DNA from: Cristatella mucedo
Lineage: Eukaryota; Bryozoa; Phylactolaemata; Cristatellidae
DNA: 64,000 nt
Reading direction: 5' to 3'
NCBI GenBank assembly: GCA_009760855.2
Contig: WPIO01000020.1
Location: 2,795,501-2,859,500 of the forward strand
The notes under the pieces were generated by a model. It did not search any database, had not been told where the DNA came from, and saw only the letters and a program-made list of their open reading frames with translations. How positions within the stretch are numbered: position 1 is the stretch's first letter; every line of letters starts with the position of its first letter. Shown piece after piece: positions 11,572 through 22,628 of the stretch. A program made the position numbers and the translations under genes.

Positions 11572-11733
11572 GTTTTAGGGTTTAGGTTTTAGGGTTTAGG
11601 TTTTAGGGTTTAGTGTTTAGGGTTTAGTGTTTAGGGTTTTAAGGTTTAGAGTTTTTAAGGTTTAGGGCTTAGAATTTAGGGTTTAGAGTTCTTAGGGTTT
11701 ATGGTTTAGTGTTCAGGGTTTTAGGGTTTAGGG
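11572..11733 (+). repeat. Degenerate telomere-like (TTTAGGG/TTTTAGGG) array
   Basis: About 160 bp of alternating ttttaggg and tttaggt/tttagtg units, becoming more degenerate toward the 3' side. It resembles interstitial telomeric sequence, or a T/G-rich satellite that happens to mimic TTTAGGG. The regular double unit (ttttagggtttagg) suggests satellite-type expansion rather than pure telomerase addition. Confidence 0.85.
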
Positions 11734-12261
<528 letters not shown>

Positions 12262-12293
12262 CAGTATTCTTAGTTATACATTCATCAACATAA

Positions 12294-12387
12294 GGGGATA
12301 TGTCCTACCCCCGGGGAAATGTCCTGGGGGAAATATCCTAGGGTCTACGGGGGATGTCCGGGGGAAACGTCCAGAGGGAAATTTCCT
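12294..12387 (-). repeat. GGACATTTCCCC-type motif cluster, inverted
   Basis: Minus-strand copies of the motif at 11466-11566: six or so units read as ggggaaatgtcc variants on the plus strand (for example ggggaaatgtcctggggg at 12314). The clusters at 11.5 and 12.3 kb therefore face each other across the telomere-like and AT arrays. Confidence 0.8.
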
Positions 12388-12984
12388 ACAAGCCAGCACA
12401 CAGCGTCTGAGCCATGTCTTTGCTATGCACATGGACCTGGAAACAAAGTCATCAGGAACGTAACTAGAGTTAGCAGCACTCACACTGCTTGTTGTGCAGA
12501 CACCAGCAGTAGTAGTTTCTTAGTAAAGGAAAGTAGCTTTGACTTTCGTCAGAGCCGAATTCCATAGCCTCCAAAGAATTTGAGGTTCAAGTTTCAAGGT
12601 TTAAGGTTCAGATTCACTGGATCACGTACTGTATAACCGGCGTAGCAAAAAACAACTTTTTTTTACTTACACCGTCAGTCAGGACTAAAGTATCTGACAC
12701 CTGCATGTTGTCAGCAGCCATGTACACCCTGTCGTTCAAAATCATATTCTCGTTTTTGAAGTCGTATGATAATTTTTATATTTTAGTAGACGGAGCTTAA
12801 AATAAGGTATTTGAGGAAGACGCGTCTAACTTTTGATTCAGAAGTAAAAAAGTTTCTGCCGCCAACGCATCCAAACTCACACTGGACTAGTACGCCCAAA
12901 TGTTGCTGAATAGCGCTCGGCATCCCTTCCCGCTCTAGACGGCGGCTTCAGACGACTCCAAGCACATTGTGGATCTTTACTTAT
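12388..12984. other. Unassigned stretch
   Basis: Nothing recognised on either strand; only short frames. Confidence 0.4.
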
Positions 12985-13075
12985 TAGTATAATGTAATAA
13001 TAATGATATTAAATTTCTATAGCACCCTCAGAGAACTTAATCTGTTTCTAGGCGCTGTATATATGCTGTAAACTT
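12985..13075 (-). mobile_element. LINE-A 3' tail fragment
   Basis: Contains the diagnostic caccctcagagaacttaatc and aggcgct words (minus-strand stem-loop) next to an ATT/AAT-type tail. Only about 90 bp of the 3' end is present. Confidence 0.8.
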
Positions 13076-13184
13076 CCTCGTCACACCTTCATTTACTCCG
13101 CTGGTCTCTTCGCGGCGATAGGGCGGATGTGCTCTTGAATGCATAACGACACATACTCCTCTGCTGCTGAGTGTGCCACATCCT

Positions 13185-13300
13185 TTCCAGCCGTCCTGAG
13201 CTGCTGGTTCCGTGCTAATTACTACATCACCTGCCTACCTGAATCAGCTGTGCTTCTTACTTTCTTTTTTGAGTGCAACGAAGTCTGTTGACTAGCGTCC
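13185..13300 (+). mobile_element. LINE-B 3' UTR fragment
   Basis: The run from gtcctgagctgctggtt to acgaagtctgttgac aligns by eye with the LINE-B copy at 60265-60365. Ends are indistinct. Confidence 0.65.
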
Positions 13301-14030
13301 GGATGCCGCTTAAGCTTTGATGGATCTATGTGGAAAAAATCAGCGAAACACCCGCCCACTTGGTCGGTATGGCTTTGTGGAGATGAAAGCGGAGATACAT
13401 CGCATTCAATTTCTAGGCCACCGGTACTGCCTCGTGACTCCAGCAGCCTGACCGTAGTTTCATTATTAGCTTGGTTAAAGAACAATGCTCCTAGTCAATT
13501 TCTTCATTTTAATTAGGCTGGTCTTTGAAGTTTTCAAAAGATTCAGCTGGGTATTTATTTGAATTCCGAATTGCGGAATAGTAGGGAGCTTTTTCATGGT
13601 ATACTACTAAATACCGGCGTCGCAACGGATGTAACTCGATCGCACTAATAAAGGAATCCATTTTCAGGTTCAGTGTTCTGCATTACGATGAGCGATAAGC
13701 TCATTACAAAACGTCTGCTAGGACGCATCAATAAAAATTCCTTACTTCCGTAACCAAGTTTTACAATCGCGGAGTAGCAGCCTCCACGTCTTGACAGAAC
13801 TAGTCCTTAAACACAGAGCTCGTAAACAATGGCATAACAAGGGTGAACAGGGGGACAGATGCTCCCGGGTGCTAAGGTCAACGGGCGAAAAAAAAGAAAA
13901 ATGCATAGTGCGTATTGTTTAAACTTTTTCATGTGAGATTTCAATCCTGATTTCAGGCAAGTCCTTGATTCAATTGATTTGATAACTACTAGTGAGTCGT
14001 AATGTTAGTTAAGCTGAGCTAGTTAAATGA
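13301..14030. other. Unassigned stretch
   Basis: No recognised gene or repeat. Confidence 0.4.
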
Positions 14031-14190
14031 GTCGTAATGGCCCACTAAGTAAGGCGGTTGCTTTTCACTGGTTTGGTTTCGAGGCCATGGGTTCGAAGCC
14101 TATCGTCGGCGATCCTTCATTTCGCTGCAAGCGGTGGTGATAGCCTTGAGGGCTCTTTTGCTGCTATACAAAAGGCTGTTAAATCAGGCG
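14031..14190 (+). mobile_element. tRNA-derived SINE (body family 1)
   Basis: A tRNA-like head with a strong B box (gggttcgaagcc, 14089-14100) is followed by the family body: cgctgcaagcggtggtgata, ggctcttttgctgctataca and gctgttaaatcagg. The head closely matches the SINE at 27731, so these two may be one subfamily. Confidence 0.8.
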
Positions 14191-14429
14191 GTATTTTAAT
14201 CATTTTTTGCAGACTAAGACAAAGCTAGGCTTTCCTGGCTGTGGCAGCTAAGCTGTGTCACACGAGACAGAACTCATCCGGTCCATGCAGTGTTGTTGAC
14301 GGGACATAGTCTTCCGATCACTCGGACTGTTCGTCGCCAAAATAGTAAGCTTGAGAAAGCGAAAGTGACTGATTATTTTTTATTGTATCATACTAGGAGA
14401 AATTGCATGTACTGAATTTACAGCGTGTA

Positions 14430-15150
14430 GACAACGTCGGCACTTCCAATTTTCAGAAGCCTCTTTTTCAAGATCCCCGAAGGTTTCAATCTCTTCCTCC
14501 AGAGACGTATAAAGAACGATGCAAAGGTGGTTTTAATCCAGAACAGCCTCCGTGATGCTGCATCGTCACTACGGTTACTGTGGATTTTTTTCATATTTTG
14601 GTCACCGCGATCTATTTTCATAGTTTCAAGGGAGGAAGGAAAAGGACAAGCGGTGCCACTGTGCACAGAAAACGAAAACTTGAGGACACGAAGAAGGAAG
14701 CTAGGAAGCATGCCCATCAAGGTACTAGAATTTCTCTCGCAGAAGGCAAGGCTCGAGAACCGTGAATACGCAGAATGAAAATAGGAAAATGTTGACAATC
14801 AAAGAGGGAATAAAGGAGAACAGTTTGAGGAGTGAGAAACCAAGCAGGACGGAGACAGTGGCAAGAACATGGAAGAGGAGGCAAGGAGTGGCGGCAGAAT
14901 GCAAGACAGTGGACTGGAGAAGCAAACACTCTGCGCTCGACGAAAGATTCACGAAAATGAAGTTTCGCTCTGTGAAGACGAAGACAGTCACCATTTGGAC
15001 CGCGGGGGTCCAAGCACTATCACAAGAATAGTAGATAAGGATACTACTAAAATTTCCCAAGCGCTGACCCTGAATTATATTGGCTACCTGAAATTTAGCT
15101 AGACCTCTGCTTTACTCGTTATTCAGTAGCAACTTCAAACTGAACTAGTA
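14430..15150 (+). pseudogene. Possible N-terminal region of the hAT transposase relic
   Basis: The plus strand encodes several open segments rich in Lys/Glu/Arg (for example an HRKRKLEDTKKEARKH block at about 14665), as seen at the N-termini of ZMYM/DUF4371-type hAT proteins. It directly precedes the recognisable core. Assignment rests mainly on position and composition, so it is tentative. Confidence 0.35.
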
Positions 15151-16262
15151 CTACAAGGATCAAGCCTGTTTCAGAAAAACGGTCTATTTGGTGGAAAAGG
15201 TGGTTCGGCCATGAGCGCAGCATGGTTCAAGAGGCAACTTGATAATGCACGTGAAGTTGGCAGGACCTGATTGGTGTACTCTCCCTCAAGACAGTCGAAA
15301 TAAAGCTTCTGTTGTTTATCTTCCTTATGTTTGCCCAGAATTCCTAATCGTCACTTAAATTGCATCGAGTTCTTGGTTTCTCAAAACCCGGCAGTGCAGA
15401 TCACGAAGAGAGTATTGGCCTGGCTCGTGAGAAAAACTTTCGAAACTTATAGGGACTGCTTCATCTTGTAGCTCAGTACGATCCACTTCTGTAATCACAC
15501 CTGGATCACGCCATTAAGAATCCAAAGTCAGTCTCCTATCTGTCTACACAAATCATAAATGAGTTCCTGAGTATACTTGCTTTCACAGTCAGAGACAAAC
15601 TACTCAGCAACGTACGGCGAGACAGCTACTAAGCAATTCCGTTAGACTCAACTCCTGATTTGTCACACTGTGAGCAGATTTATGAGGTCATTAGAAACGT
15701 CGAAGTTGCCAACAAAACAGTCTCCATCAAAGTGTTTTTCCTAGGCTTTCGTCATATATAAAATAAAGATGCTGCAGACAATGAGGGTCTCATCTTGGAA
15801 GAACTTGAATCTGAAGAAATATCATTGCAAGCAGAAGGTCGCAGTGCTGCAATAACCCAGCAGTCATGTCTGGCCACTTTTCAGGTGTCCGAAAGAAAAT
15901 ACTGTCCAGAAATGAGAAGGTAATATCTGTAAACTGTGATAACCACAACCTTGAACTTGACAGGAGTTCATGCTCTTATCATAATCTTTCTTGGACCAAT
16001 AGTTTGCACTTAGTTAATTTTTTCCATATCAACTCTGAGATGAAAAGAGCTTATGAAAGTCAGAGCCATTTCTTTCAAGTATGATTCTGCAACAAAGTAG
16101 AGTGCAAGAGTGGAGGTTGTCAAAGCTATCAATTATTGCCTGAACAGCATCGTTAGTCTTTTGAAAAAACCATCCGAGGATACAAGTGGAACACTTGAAC
16201 TAAGAAGTGAAGCTGGCAGTCTCCTACATTGTATCTTGAACTTAACGTTTTTGGCTTTATTT
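15151..16262 (+). pseudogene. hAT transposase relic, ZMYM/DUF4371 type, N-terminal and core part
   Basis: Conceptual reading across frameshifts gives blocks in the order expected for DUF4371-containing hAT transposases: a FLKPGSADH / EESIGLAREKNFRNL-like block near 15380-15450, LLHLVAQYDPLL near 15470, NPKSVSYLSTQIINEFLS near 15530, STPDLSHCEQIYEVIRNVEV near 15650, a VFFLGF block near 15735, and a degenerate CDNHNLELD block near 15938 matching the usual CxxHSLNL site. Stops occur throughout. It is interrupted at about 16270 by a LINE-A insertion; the rest resumes at 17129. Such transposases act in the nucleus by cut-and-paste; this one is dead. Confidence 0.7.
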
Positions 16263-16274
16263 TCATTTTTTTAC

Positions 16275-17128
16275 ATAATAATATAATAATTATAATAATA
16301 ATGCACTTGATAAAGCGCCCTCAGAAAACTCAATCTCTTTCTAGGCGCTTTACATTTGCTGAAAATGGAAATGCAATTGAAGGGTGAGTAATATCATGCT
16401 TGATAAACAATATGATTAACCTGGTTAGGGGTGACATGCACAGGGTCAGCATGCAAATGTGGTTAGTGGCAGCATGCACAGTGTCAGCACGCATAAGCAC
16501 ACGAAAGACGAATCACAGGGACCCACTAAATTCTGTCCTAAATAGGTGTGTTTTTAAGTTCTTTTTAAGTGTGGTCAAGTCAGGGGATGTTCTGAAGCAA
16601 GTCAGGACGGAGTTCTGGGATTTGGGAGCATATAAACTAAATGCACGGTCTCCAAAGGATTTGAGGTTCGTACGAGGAATTGGTAGACTGTTGGATTCCG
16701 AAAAGCGGATGGTACGATGATTGGCCTGGTGGGGGAGTAGATCTTATAGATAGGCTGGAGCCAAAGAATGAAGTGACCTAAAAGTGAGCGACAAAACCTT
16801 GAATTCGATCCGTTGCTTGACTGGGAGCCAGGGCAGGTAGCGAGAAGTGGTGAAATTTGGCAACTGCGACGCTCACGACAGACAAGCCTAGCTGCAGAGT
16901 TTTGCACCAGCTGCAATTGCCTGATAATAACAATAATAATAATGCACTTGATAAAGCGCCCTCAGAGAACTTAATCTCTTTCTAGGCGCTTTACATTTGC
17001 GATCGCACATGCCGGTAGGCCAGTAAGCAGTGAGTTGCAGAAGTCGAGACGGGATGTCGCGAATGCATGGACCAACTTGGACATGGTATCCTTTTCTAAA
17101 CAAGCCCAAATTTTAGCAATTTTATTTT
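16275..17128 (-). mobile_element. LINE-A inserted into the hAT relic
   Basis: A 5'-truncated minus-strand copy: the (ATT)n tail is at 16275-16303, the stem-loop at 16310-16355, then 3' UTR and C-terminal coding (PTRPIIVPSAF and QNSAARLVCRERRSC words on the minus strand) up to about 17128. The hAT reading continues on both sides. A second, 75-bp LINE-A tail sits inside it at 16926-17000. Confidence 0.88.
16926..17000 (-). mobile_element. 75-bp LINE-A tail-only insertion nested in LINE-A
   Basis: The host LINE normally reads ggcaatt...tgattgcacatgcc here. Instead a unit made only of the 3' stem-loop and ATT tail is inserted, flanked by gat (16923-16925 and 17001-17003) as a possible 3-bp target duplication. 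It retains nothing beyond the terminal part of the element. Confidence 0.85.
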
Positions 17129-17880
17129 ACAGCTTCCTAAGGAAGATTAACCGCGTTCACAAAAGACAGCAGGATCTAAGGATAAACTTAAAAGACGCCT
17201 ATTATGACCTAAACTCGCTTGAGATTGAGTTGCCAAGACATTGAGACGACCTGCGCCACGAATCACTGCTAAATGCCAAAAGGAGATGTGAATTTTTGGA
17301 AGTTGCAGTTGAACAAATAATCCTCACGAAGGACACAAATACATTACGTACTCTCTCAAGATGTTGGTCTCACTTCAAAAGGAAATAATTAAAGACTAAT
17401 AAAGAGCAGGACTACCTCAGACATTAAATTAAAATTAGGTTTTCCTTGCTGACAGATATTGATGTCGAATATGGTATCTTTTTGGAAGGTTAATAGCTTT
17501 TGAAGACACTTGACGAGATTAAACTCCGCCAGCAATATCTTGACCTTGCAGACTTCTGTTGTTCAGACATTAGTGAAACAAAGCTGCACTAGAAATGTGT
17601 GACTGGAAAACGCTTCTCCAAATCATTCCGTCACGAATCGGCACGATAGACTCCCTCGAATTCGTGTCTTTCGATGTCAGTTATGGAGAAGACGTGTTTC
17701 GTAATCTGAGAGTTTGCTTTGCAAGTTATTCGCATCAGCAGCTGTATCAGCTGCCAATCTGCAAAACACTGGCAAATATTGAATTTTAAACTGTAAGAGA
17801 ACAGTTTGCCGCGTTCAAGGCTAAGAGAAATTCATTTAAGTTAAAGCTGTGATAGCTACATTCTACCCGTACTACGGTTA
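17129..17880 (+). pseudogene. hAT transposase relic, C-terminal part
   Basis: Continues the relic of 15151-16262 after the LINE insertion. It shows a helical block (RKINRVHKRQQDLRINLKD) and a HESLLNAKRRCEF-like block, both fitting the region before the C-terminal dimerisation domain of ZMYM/DUF4371 hATs. A worn segment with VFRNLRVCFASYSHQQL near 17690 sits where the hATC domain is expected. The final part is poorly conserved, so the end is approximate. Confidence 0.55.
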
Positions 17881-18089
17881 ATAAAACTGTATCGACTCTA
17901 TATGCCTGCTAGCGTCCTTCTTTTCATTTTATTTTCATTTTCATTTTCGTTTCAGCACTTTCTCACTGGTGGAGCTATTTTACAGCAATCTCTGACAAAG
18001 GAGAGGGGCATTATTTGTAACTTTGTCCTGGCGACAAAAGGACTCACTGCCAAACTGCTCGAAAATAAATATTAGCTGATTTAACGACC

Positions 18090-18539
18090 ACATTCGTGTA
18101 ACGACAGAAGAATATCTTAACGGCTATCGCCATTGCTTACAGTTGGCCATAAAGGATCTCCCGCTGCAGGATTCCTACGCACGTACCTCGGTCGCGAGGA
18201 GCGAGCATCTTGCTACCCGGTGGGTAACGGTACTAGAACGCGTAGCGAACACCAGTGAAGAACTGAGAGCCTCGAGATCGCGGGTAACGGCTTGTAGTTT
18301 GGAGCGCCAGCAACGAACGCCGACAGAACGAATGGCAGCGTGCCGCAGCAGCAATGAAGAACGCAAGCTCGTTCCTTGAGACTTCGCTCCTCCGAGTTCG
18401 TATCAGAATTTCGGAGACTTCATTCAACAGCGAGGGATGGCTACAGGCGCTATTCAGTGGCGAAGTCAGTCGTCAGAGTCACTCCTGCTCCTGAGAAGGT
18501 TGTCATGAACCGCCAAGAGTGCTAACCCTTACGAGTCGC
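18090..18539. other. Unassigned stretch
   Basis: No recognised gene. A 78-codon plus-strand frame at 18143-18379 has no visible motif. Bases 18000-18085 may be a worn SINE body. Confidence 0.35.
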
Positions 18540-19945
18540 TAACTCTAGAACTTAATACTTGACTTTTTGATAGAGGAATTTAGCTTTTGTACTAATACCT
18601 TCTCAGACGTTTTTTTAACTTATTCTGGCACAGTGTCGACTTTCTAATTTGTAGCCTGGCTACAGCATCTTTAAAGGACAAGACCTGACGCTAAGGAAGT
18701 ATTCGTTATACTAGTTGCACTGGACAGCAGGAAATTTTTAATTCTAAAAATGAGAGTAGTGGCCATTGGGTATAGAGAGATAATAGCCTTCTGGAAATGT
18801 GATGAGCTGCAAGATAGTAGTGCCAGGTCAATAGTGGCAGCGGTGGACGCAAAGTCAGGAATGAAGGAAGAGAGTCAAGTTTTACTCACCGCTTAATTGC
18901 ATTTCCCTTTGCAGCAAATTTAAAGCGCCTAGAAAGAGAGATTGAGTTCTCTGAGGGTGCTTTATCAAGTGCATTATTATTATTATTAAGTGAAATTTTT
19001 AGGGATATGAGATTTCCGAGTTTATTTAAATTTTTATCGAAAAAGGTAAAAATGATCTGCAAGATTGCCAAATGGATTACTTCACAAGGTGTTGCTGTGC
19101 GAGAGCTAGTCAAGGTACCGACTCGGGTAGCAGCTAAGGAGAAGGTTGATTTTTGACATTAGCATTTTTGGTATACGCACTTGTGATTCTACTACATTTA
19201 TATAAATTCTAGACTAAGCATTAGAAAGGATGGATTAATATGATCTCCAATAGCCCTAGTTTACCAAGCGATGTTCAGCCAGTCATGCTGCAGCTGCACA
19301 TGCATTCTCCAGCTCGTTCGTAAAGTCTAAGCTACTTTAATGACCACAGAAAACCAAAGCTTGGCTTGACGAATGTGGACAACTTGCTTAGTCGCAGTAG
19401 CAAAATTATTGAGAACATTAGCTAGCTGTATTGTAACACTCTACCAATGAGGGCAGGTTCGATAAAAGATTAAACATTATAGGCAAGAGAATACTACCTT
19501 GTACGGACAGCACCAACAGAAAGAGCGTCAAAATGTCCCAATTTACAGATAATTTTTGGAAACTGAGAGGAGACGATCTGAAGAATAAATAAAATCCTCA
19601 CGTGGTCAGGTGTGCATCCTTTTTTGAGAATATATGTTGACAGCATCCACTACGAGACAGTATTCTATTTAGAGTGCGACCTTTGTCGTAACTAGGGTCT
19701 CGCTAATTAGCCACTACAGAAAATGAATCTGCCGACGTAGGAAATTCGGCATATACGAGGCTGGTTAGGTGATAAAAGTTAGTGTCAACATCACCCGCGA
19801 CCGAGATGGGAAGTTCTTGGAGCACTGGTTCAAAATTAAATCTAAAATTGAATATGTGGTACCTAGAGAAAGAGTGATATATTGCTGCCCCGATTGTAAG
19901 CTTGCTGTTGGAATTTCCAACAACATGCTGACAATAATGGCAGTA
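18540..19945 (-). mobile_element. LINE-A endonuclease, linker and RT N-terminus, decayed
   Basis: Minus-strand reading from the high end shows a LTIGAAIYHSFS-like EN block near 19885 and an AGDVDTNFYH block (GDFNIHLD equivalent) near 19785. A PDH in place of SDH lies at 19602-19610, and a VVESQVR linker block near 19190. The RT N-terminus reads SITNTSLASG near 18700. It lacks the rest of the RT and its own 3' end. It is interrupted at 18878-18989 by a short opposite-strand LINE-A tail. Confidence 0.75.
18878..18989 (+). mobile_element. LINE-A tail-only insertion (about 110 bp)
   Basis: Holds only the last part of the LINE-A 3' UTR (cccctttgcagc-type word), the stem-loop (aaagcgcctagaaag ... 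gagggtgcttta) and (ATT)n. It sits inside an opposite-strand LINE-A copy whose RT similarity continues on both sides. Confidence 0.85.
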
Positions 19946-19948
19946 ATA

Positions 19949-20089
19949 TTCTAGAATTGGGTGATAATCTAGTGGCAATATTAATCTAGAACCGAGTGAT
20001 TCTCTAGTGACAGTTATACTGTACAGTTGAGTGACTCGCTAGCGGCCTTAATAATCTCGAATCGAGTGATACTTTAGTGGCATTACTAC
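19949..20089 (+). repeat. 35-bp minisatellite, four units
   Basis: Units start at 19949, 19985, 20020 and 20055 and follow the pattern tctagaaccgagtgattctc then tagtggcattaata. They are 35-36 bp long and 70-80% alike by eye. A partial fifth unit may continue to about 20116. Confidence 0.8.
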
Positions 20090-20316
20090 TAGGGTCTATA
20101 GAACCGAGCTCTTCTAATTTGGAAGAACTCGTTTCTAGAGATTGAAAGACAGCTCCGAAGTGACAGCCTACTGTTGTAATTGAACGATTGTGTGTTAAAC
20201 AATACAATAATTCCACCACCAGTTTTAATGAGCTACGAGTGCGGCAGACAGAAAAGCCTGTCTGGTGTTTTAGGCTATTGTTGGGCTGCTGTTAGATTTC
20301 AGCTAGCTCTCGGATT

Positions 20317-20436
20317 AACCATAAAAACGTTTGATCGTGCTTCTTTTGCAGCAAATGTAAATTGCCTAGAATGAGAATGAGTTCTCTGATGGCGCTATAC
20401 CAAATGTATTATTTTTTACTGATATTATTATTATTA
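20317..20436 (+). mobile_element. LINE-A 3' tail fragment
   Basis: Starts in the terminal 3' UTR (gatcgtgcttcttttgcagc), runs through a diverged stem-loop (taaattgcctagaatg ... atggcgctata) into a TATT-type tail. Confidence 0.8.
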
Positions 20437-20696
20437 CAAAAACAAACAGTTTAATGGTATCATTAAGTGTCGCGTAACGTATTTTTTTAATGTTAACTTC
20501 GAAAGGATGCATCAAATATAGGCATTTCTCGCAGACAATAGTATTTGCGGAATTATTAGGGATGTTATTTCTTTTTACTATGAGAGATAAATTTGGTGAT
20601 GGGGATAGCAGAAGATGGTTTAAAGACGTTTAAAGAAGAAGGACATGTAGCTAAAAGGCAATAGGCACACGGGGAGAAGAGTTGAGAGTTCAAAGG
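20437..20696. other. Unassigned spacer
   Basis: About 260 bp between two LINE-A pieces; nothing recognised. Confidence 0.4.
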
Positions 20697-21805
20697 ACTC
20701 AATTCTATGCGGATGACATCAGTTGTACCATTGCTTTGATCCCTAACAGCCCTCGAGCACATCGATTTCTTTCATCTCCCTTGTTGCATGTATTGATGAC
20801 ATCCGCACATGGACAGCATCACGTTTTCTTAAATTTAATGATGATAAAGCTAACTCACAAGCGATGATCAAACCAAGTGTGATTCAGCAGTTGGAAAGGC
20901 TAATGCTCGAAATCGGCTCTGCCCGCGTATCTCCTGTTGAATCTGCACACAATCTATATGTCATGCTCCAAAGTGACATTTCCTTAGACAACCACGTCAG
21001 CTCCACAATCAAGTCTGCCTACATTCTGCTGGATAAAATCGCTTAAATTTGGGCTTATTTAGACAGGGATACCACATACTAGTTGATCCATGCATTTGTG
21101 ACATCCCGTCTTGACATCTGTAGCTCACTGCTTGCTGGTCTACCGGCATGTGCAACCAGGCGCTTACAGCTGGTGCGAAACTCCGCAGCTAGGCTTTTAT
21201 GTCGTGTGCTCCGCAGTTTCCACATCGCACCAATTCTCGCTGACGTGCACTGGTTACCAGTTAAGCAACGGATCGAATTCAAGATTTTGTCGCTCACTTT
21301 TAGCTACCTTCATTCTTTGGCTCCAGCCTAGTAATCGGACCTTCTGCCCACCAGGCTAAGTGTCGTACCACTCGCTTTTCGGAATCTAACTGTTTACCTA
21401 TCTCTTGTAAAAAAAACAAACTAACATCATTTGGAGACCTTGCTATTAGTTCGTATGCTCCCAAAGCCTGGAACTCACTCCCGAATTCCGTCACGATGTC
21501 CCCTGACTTGACCACATTTAAAAAGAAACTGAAACGCACCTATTTATTACAGCCTTTAGTGGGCCACTGTGATCTGTCCTTAATGTGCTTACGCACGCTG
21601 ATACTGTTGCATGCTGCCACTAACCACACTTTTATGCTGACCCTGTGCAGGTCACCCTTAGCCATGTTATTCATGTTGTTTATCAAGGATGGTACAACTC
21701 ACCATTCGATCGTGTTTCCTTTGGAGCAAATATAAAGCGCTAAAATAAAAAAGATTGAATTATATGAGGGCGCTGTATCAAGTGTATTGTTATTGCTGTT
21801 ATTGC
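20697..21805 (+). mobile_element. LINE-A copy, truncated at the catalytic box
   Basis: Begins exactly at the FYADD catalytic motif (20702-20716, intact) and runs through the palm/thumb region and the C-terminal domain (RNSAARLLCRVLRSFHIAPI near 21177) to the 3' UTR. The stem-loop region is diverged and a TTATTG tail ends near 21805. Stops and a short deletion near 21400 disrupt the frame. Confidence 0.88.
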
Positions 21806-22555
21806 TATCGTAAGCGGAAGCAGAATACGCAACGTGCGAATAGCAAGAGTAGAGCGACGAAAGGCAAGTAGAGCAGCGAGATCGCAGAGAAGGACATGGA
21901 GGTGAGAGGACATTGTGACACGGAGAGCTCGGAGAAGCAGAGCCGGCAGCTCGAAGGGAAGCAGACCGCGGAAAGCGTAGAGAAAAAGAAGAGAAAGCTG
22001 GCATTTGAAGGAGCAGCGAAAAAAAGGGAAAGCGTAGAGAAGCAGAGCTGGCAGAAGAGGCAGACCAGGTGGAGCAGGTAGAGGATCGGAAGAGAGGGAG
22101 GAAGAAAAGAGTTCGACTGGAGTTTGTTGCAGTGGATAAAAAGAAGTCTTTGAGTGTTGAGCATCTAAAATAGGATTTGGAAAACGAAGCTGGTGGCTCG
22201 CCGCCAGGGTCGCCATGCATGACAGTCGCGACGAGCAGTCGAGGAGATGGTCGATGGAAGAAATGCTGCCGTATACTTTTTTGGTTTGCGCATCCGTAAT
22301 CAGCCATGCTTGAACGAAAACGAGTGCTAGCCCTAAATATAATGGACTGGTTTGATTTACTCGCGTTAGTTTTGGCCGCTAGCATGATTTCACAGGCCCT
22401 CTTAGTCAATAGACGCCCAATCGCTGGTCTCGGGCTAATGGTAGCTGCTGGGCTGTATTCATGAGTCTCAATCGCCTCCCATTTGCTATACACTACTTCT
22501 GTGCCTGCTGCTTGCGAATGTTACTAATAGTCATTTGTTAATGCATAATCTAAAA
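21806..22555. other. Purine-biased stretch, origin unclear
   Basis: Plus strand 21830-22150 is rich in purines with repeated gagaagcagag / gcgtagagaa words. Read on the plus strand it gives short Lys/Glu/Arg-rich frames; on the minus strand a 264-codon Ser/Phe/Leu-rich frame runs into the LINE tail, so it is a composition artefact. A decayed coiled-coil coding segment is possible but not shown. Confidence 0.35.
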
Positions 22556-22628
22556 CATCTAAAAGTTGCGTAGAAAGAGACTCAGCTCACCAAGGAGGCT
22601 ATATAAATGTATTATTATTATTATTATA
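22556..22628 (+). mobile_element. LINE tail-like fragment
   Basis: The words gtagaaagagactcag, ggctatataaatgta and (ATT)n resemble a diverged LINE-A 3' end; no other part of the element is present. Confidence 0.55.

Noticed and set aside
18000-18085. Possible SINE body (gacaaaaggactcactgcca, then gctgatttaac)
   Set aside because: Resemblance to the SINE body is too weak and there is no tRNA-like head.
21699-22493. 264-codon minus-strand frame rich in Ser and Leu
   Set aside because: It runs into the LINE-A tail (Asn-rich from ATT repeats) and complements a purine-rich stretch; no domain is visible.
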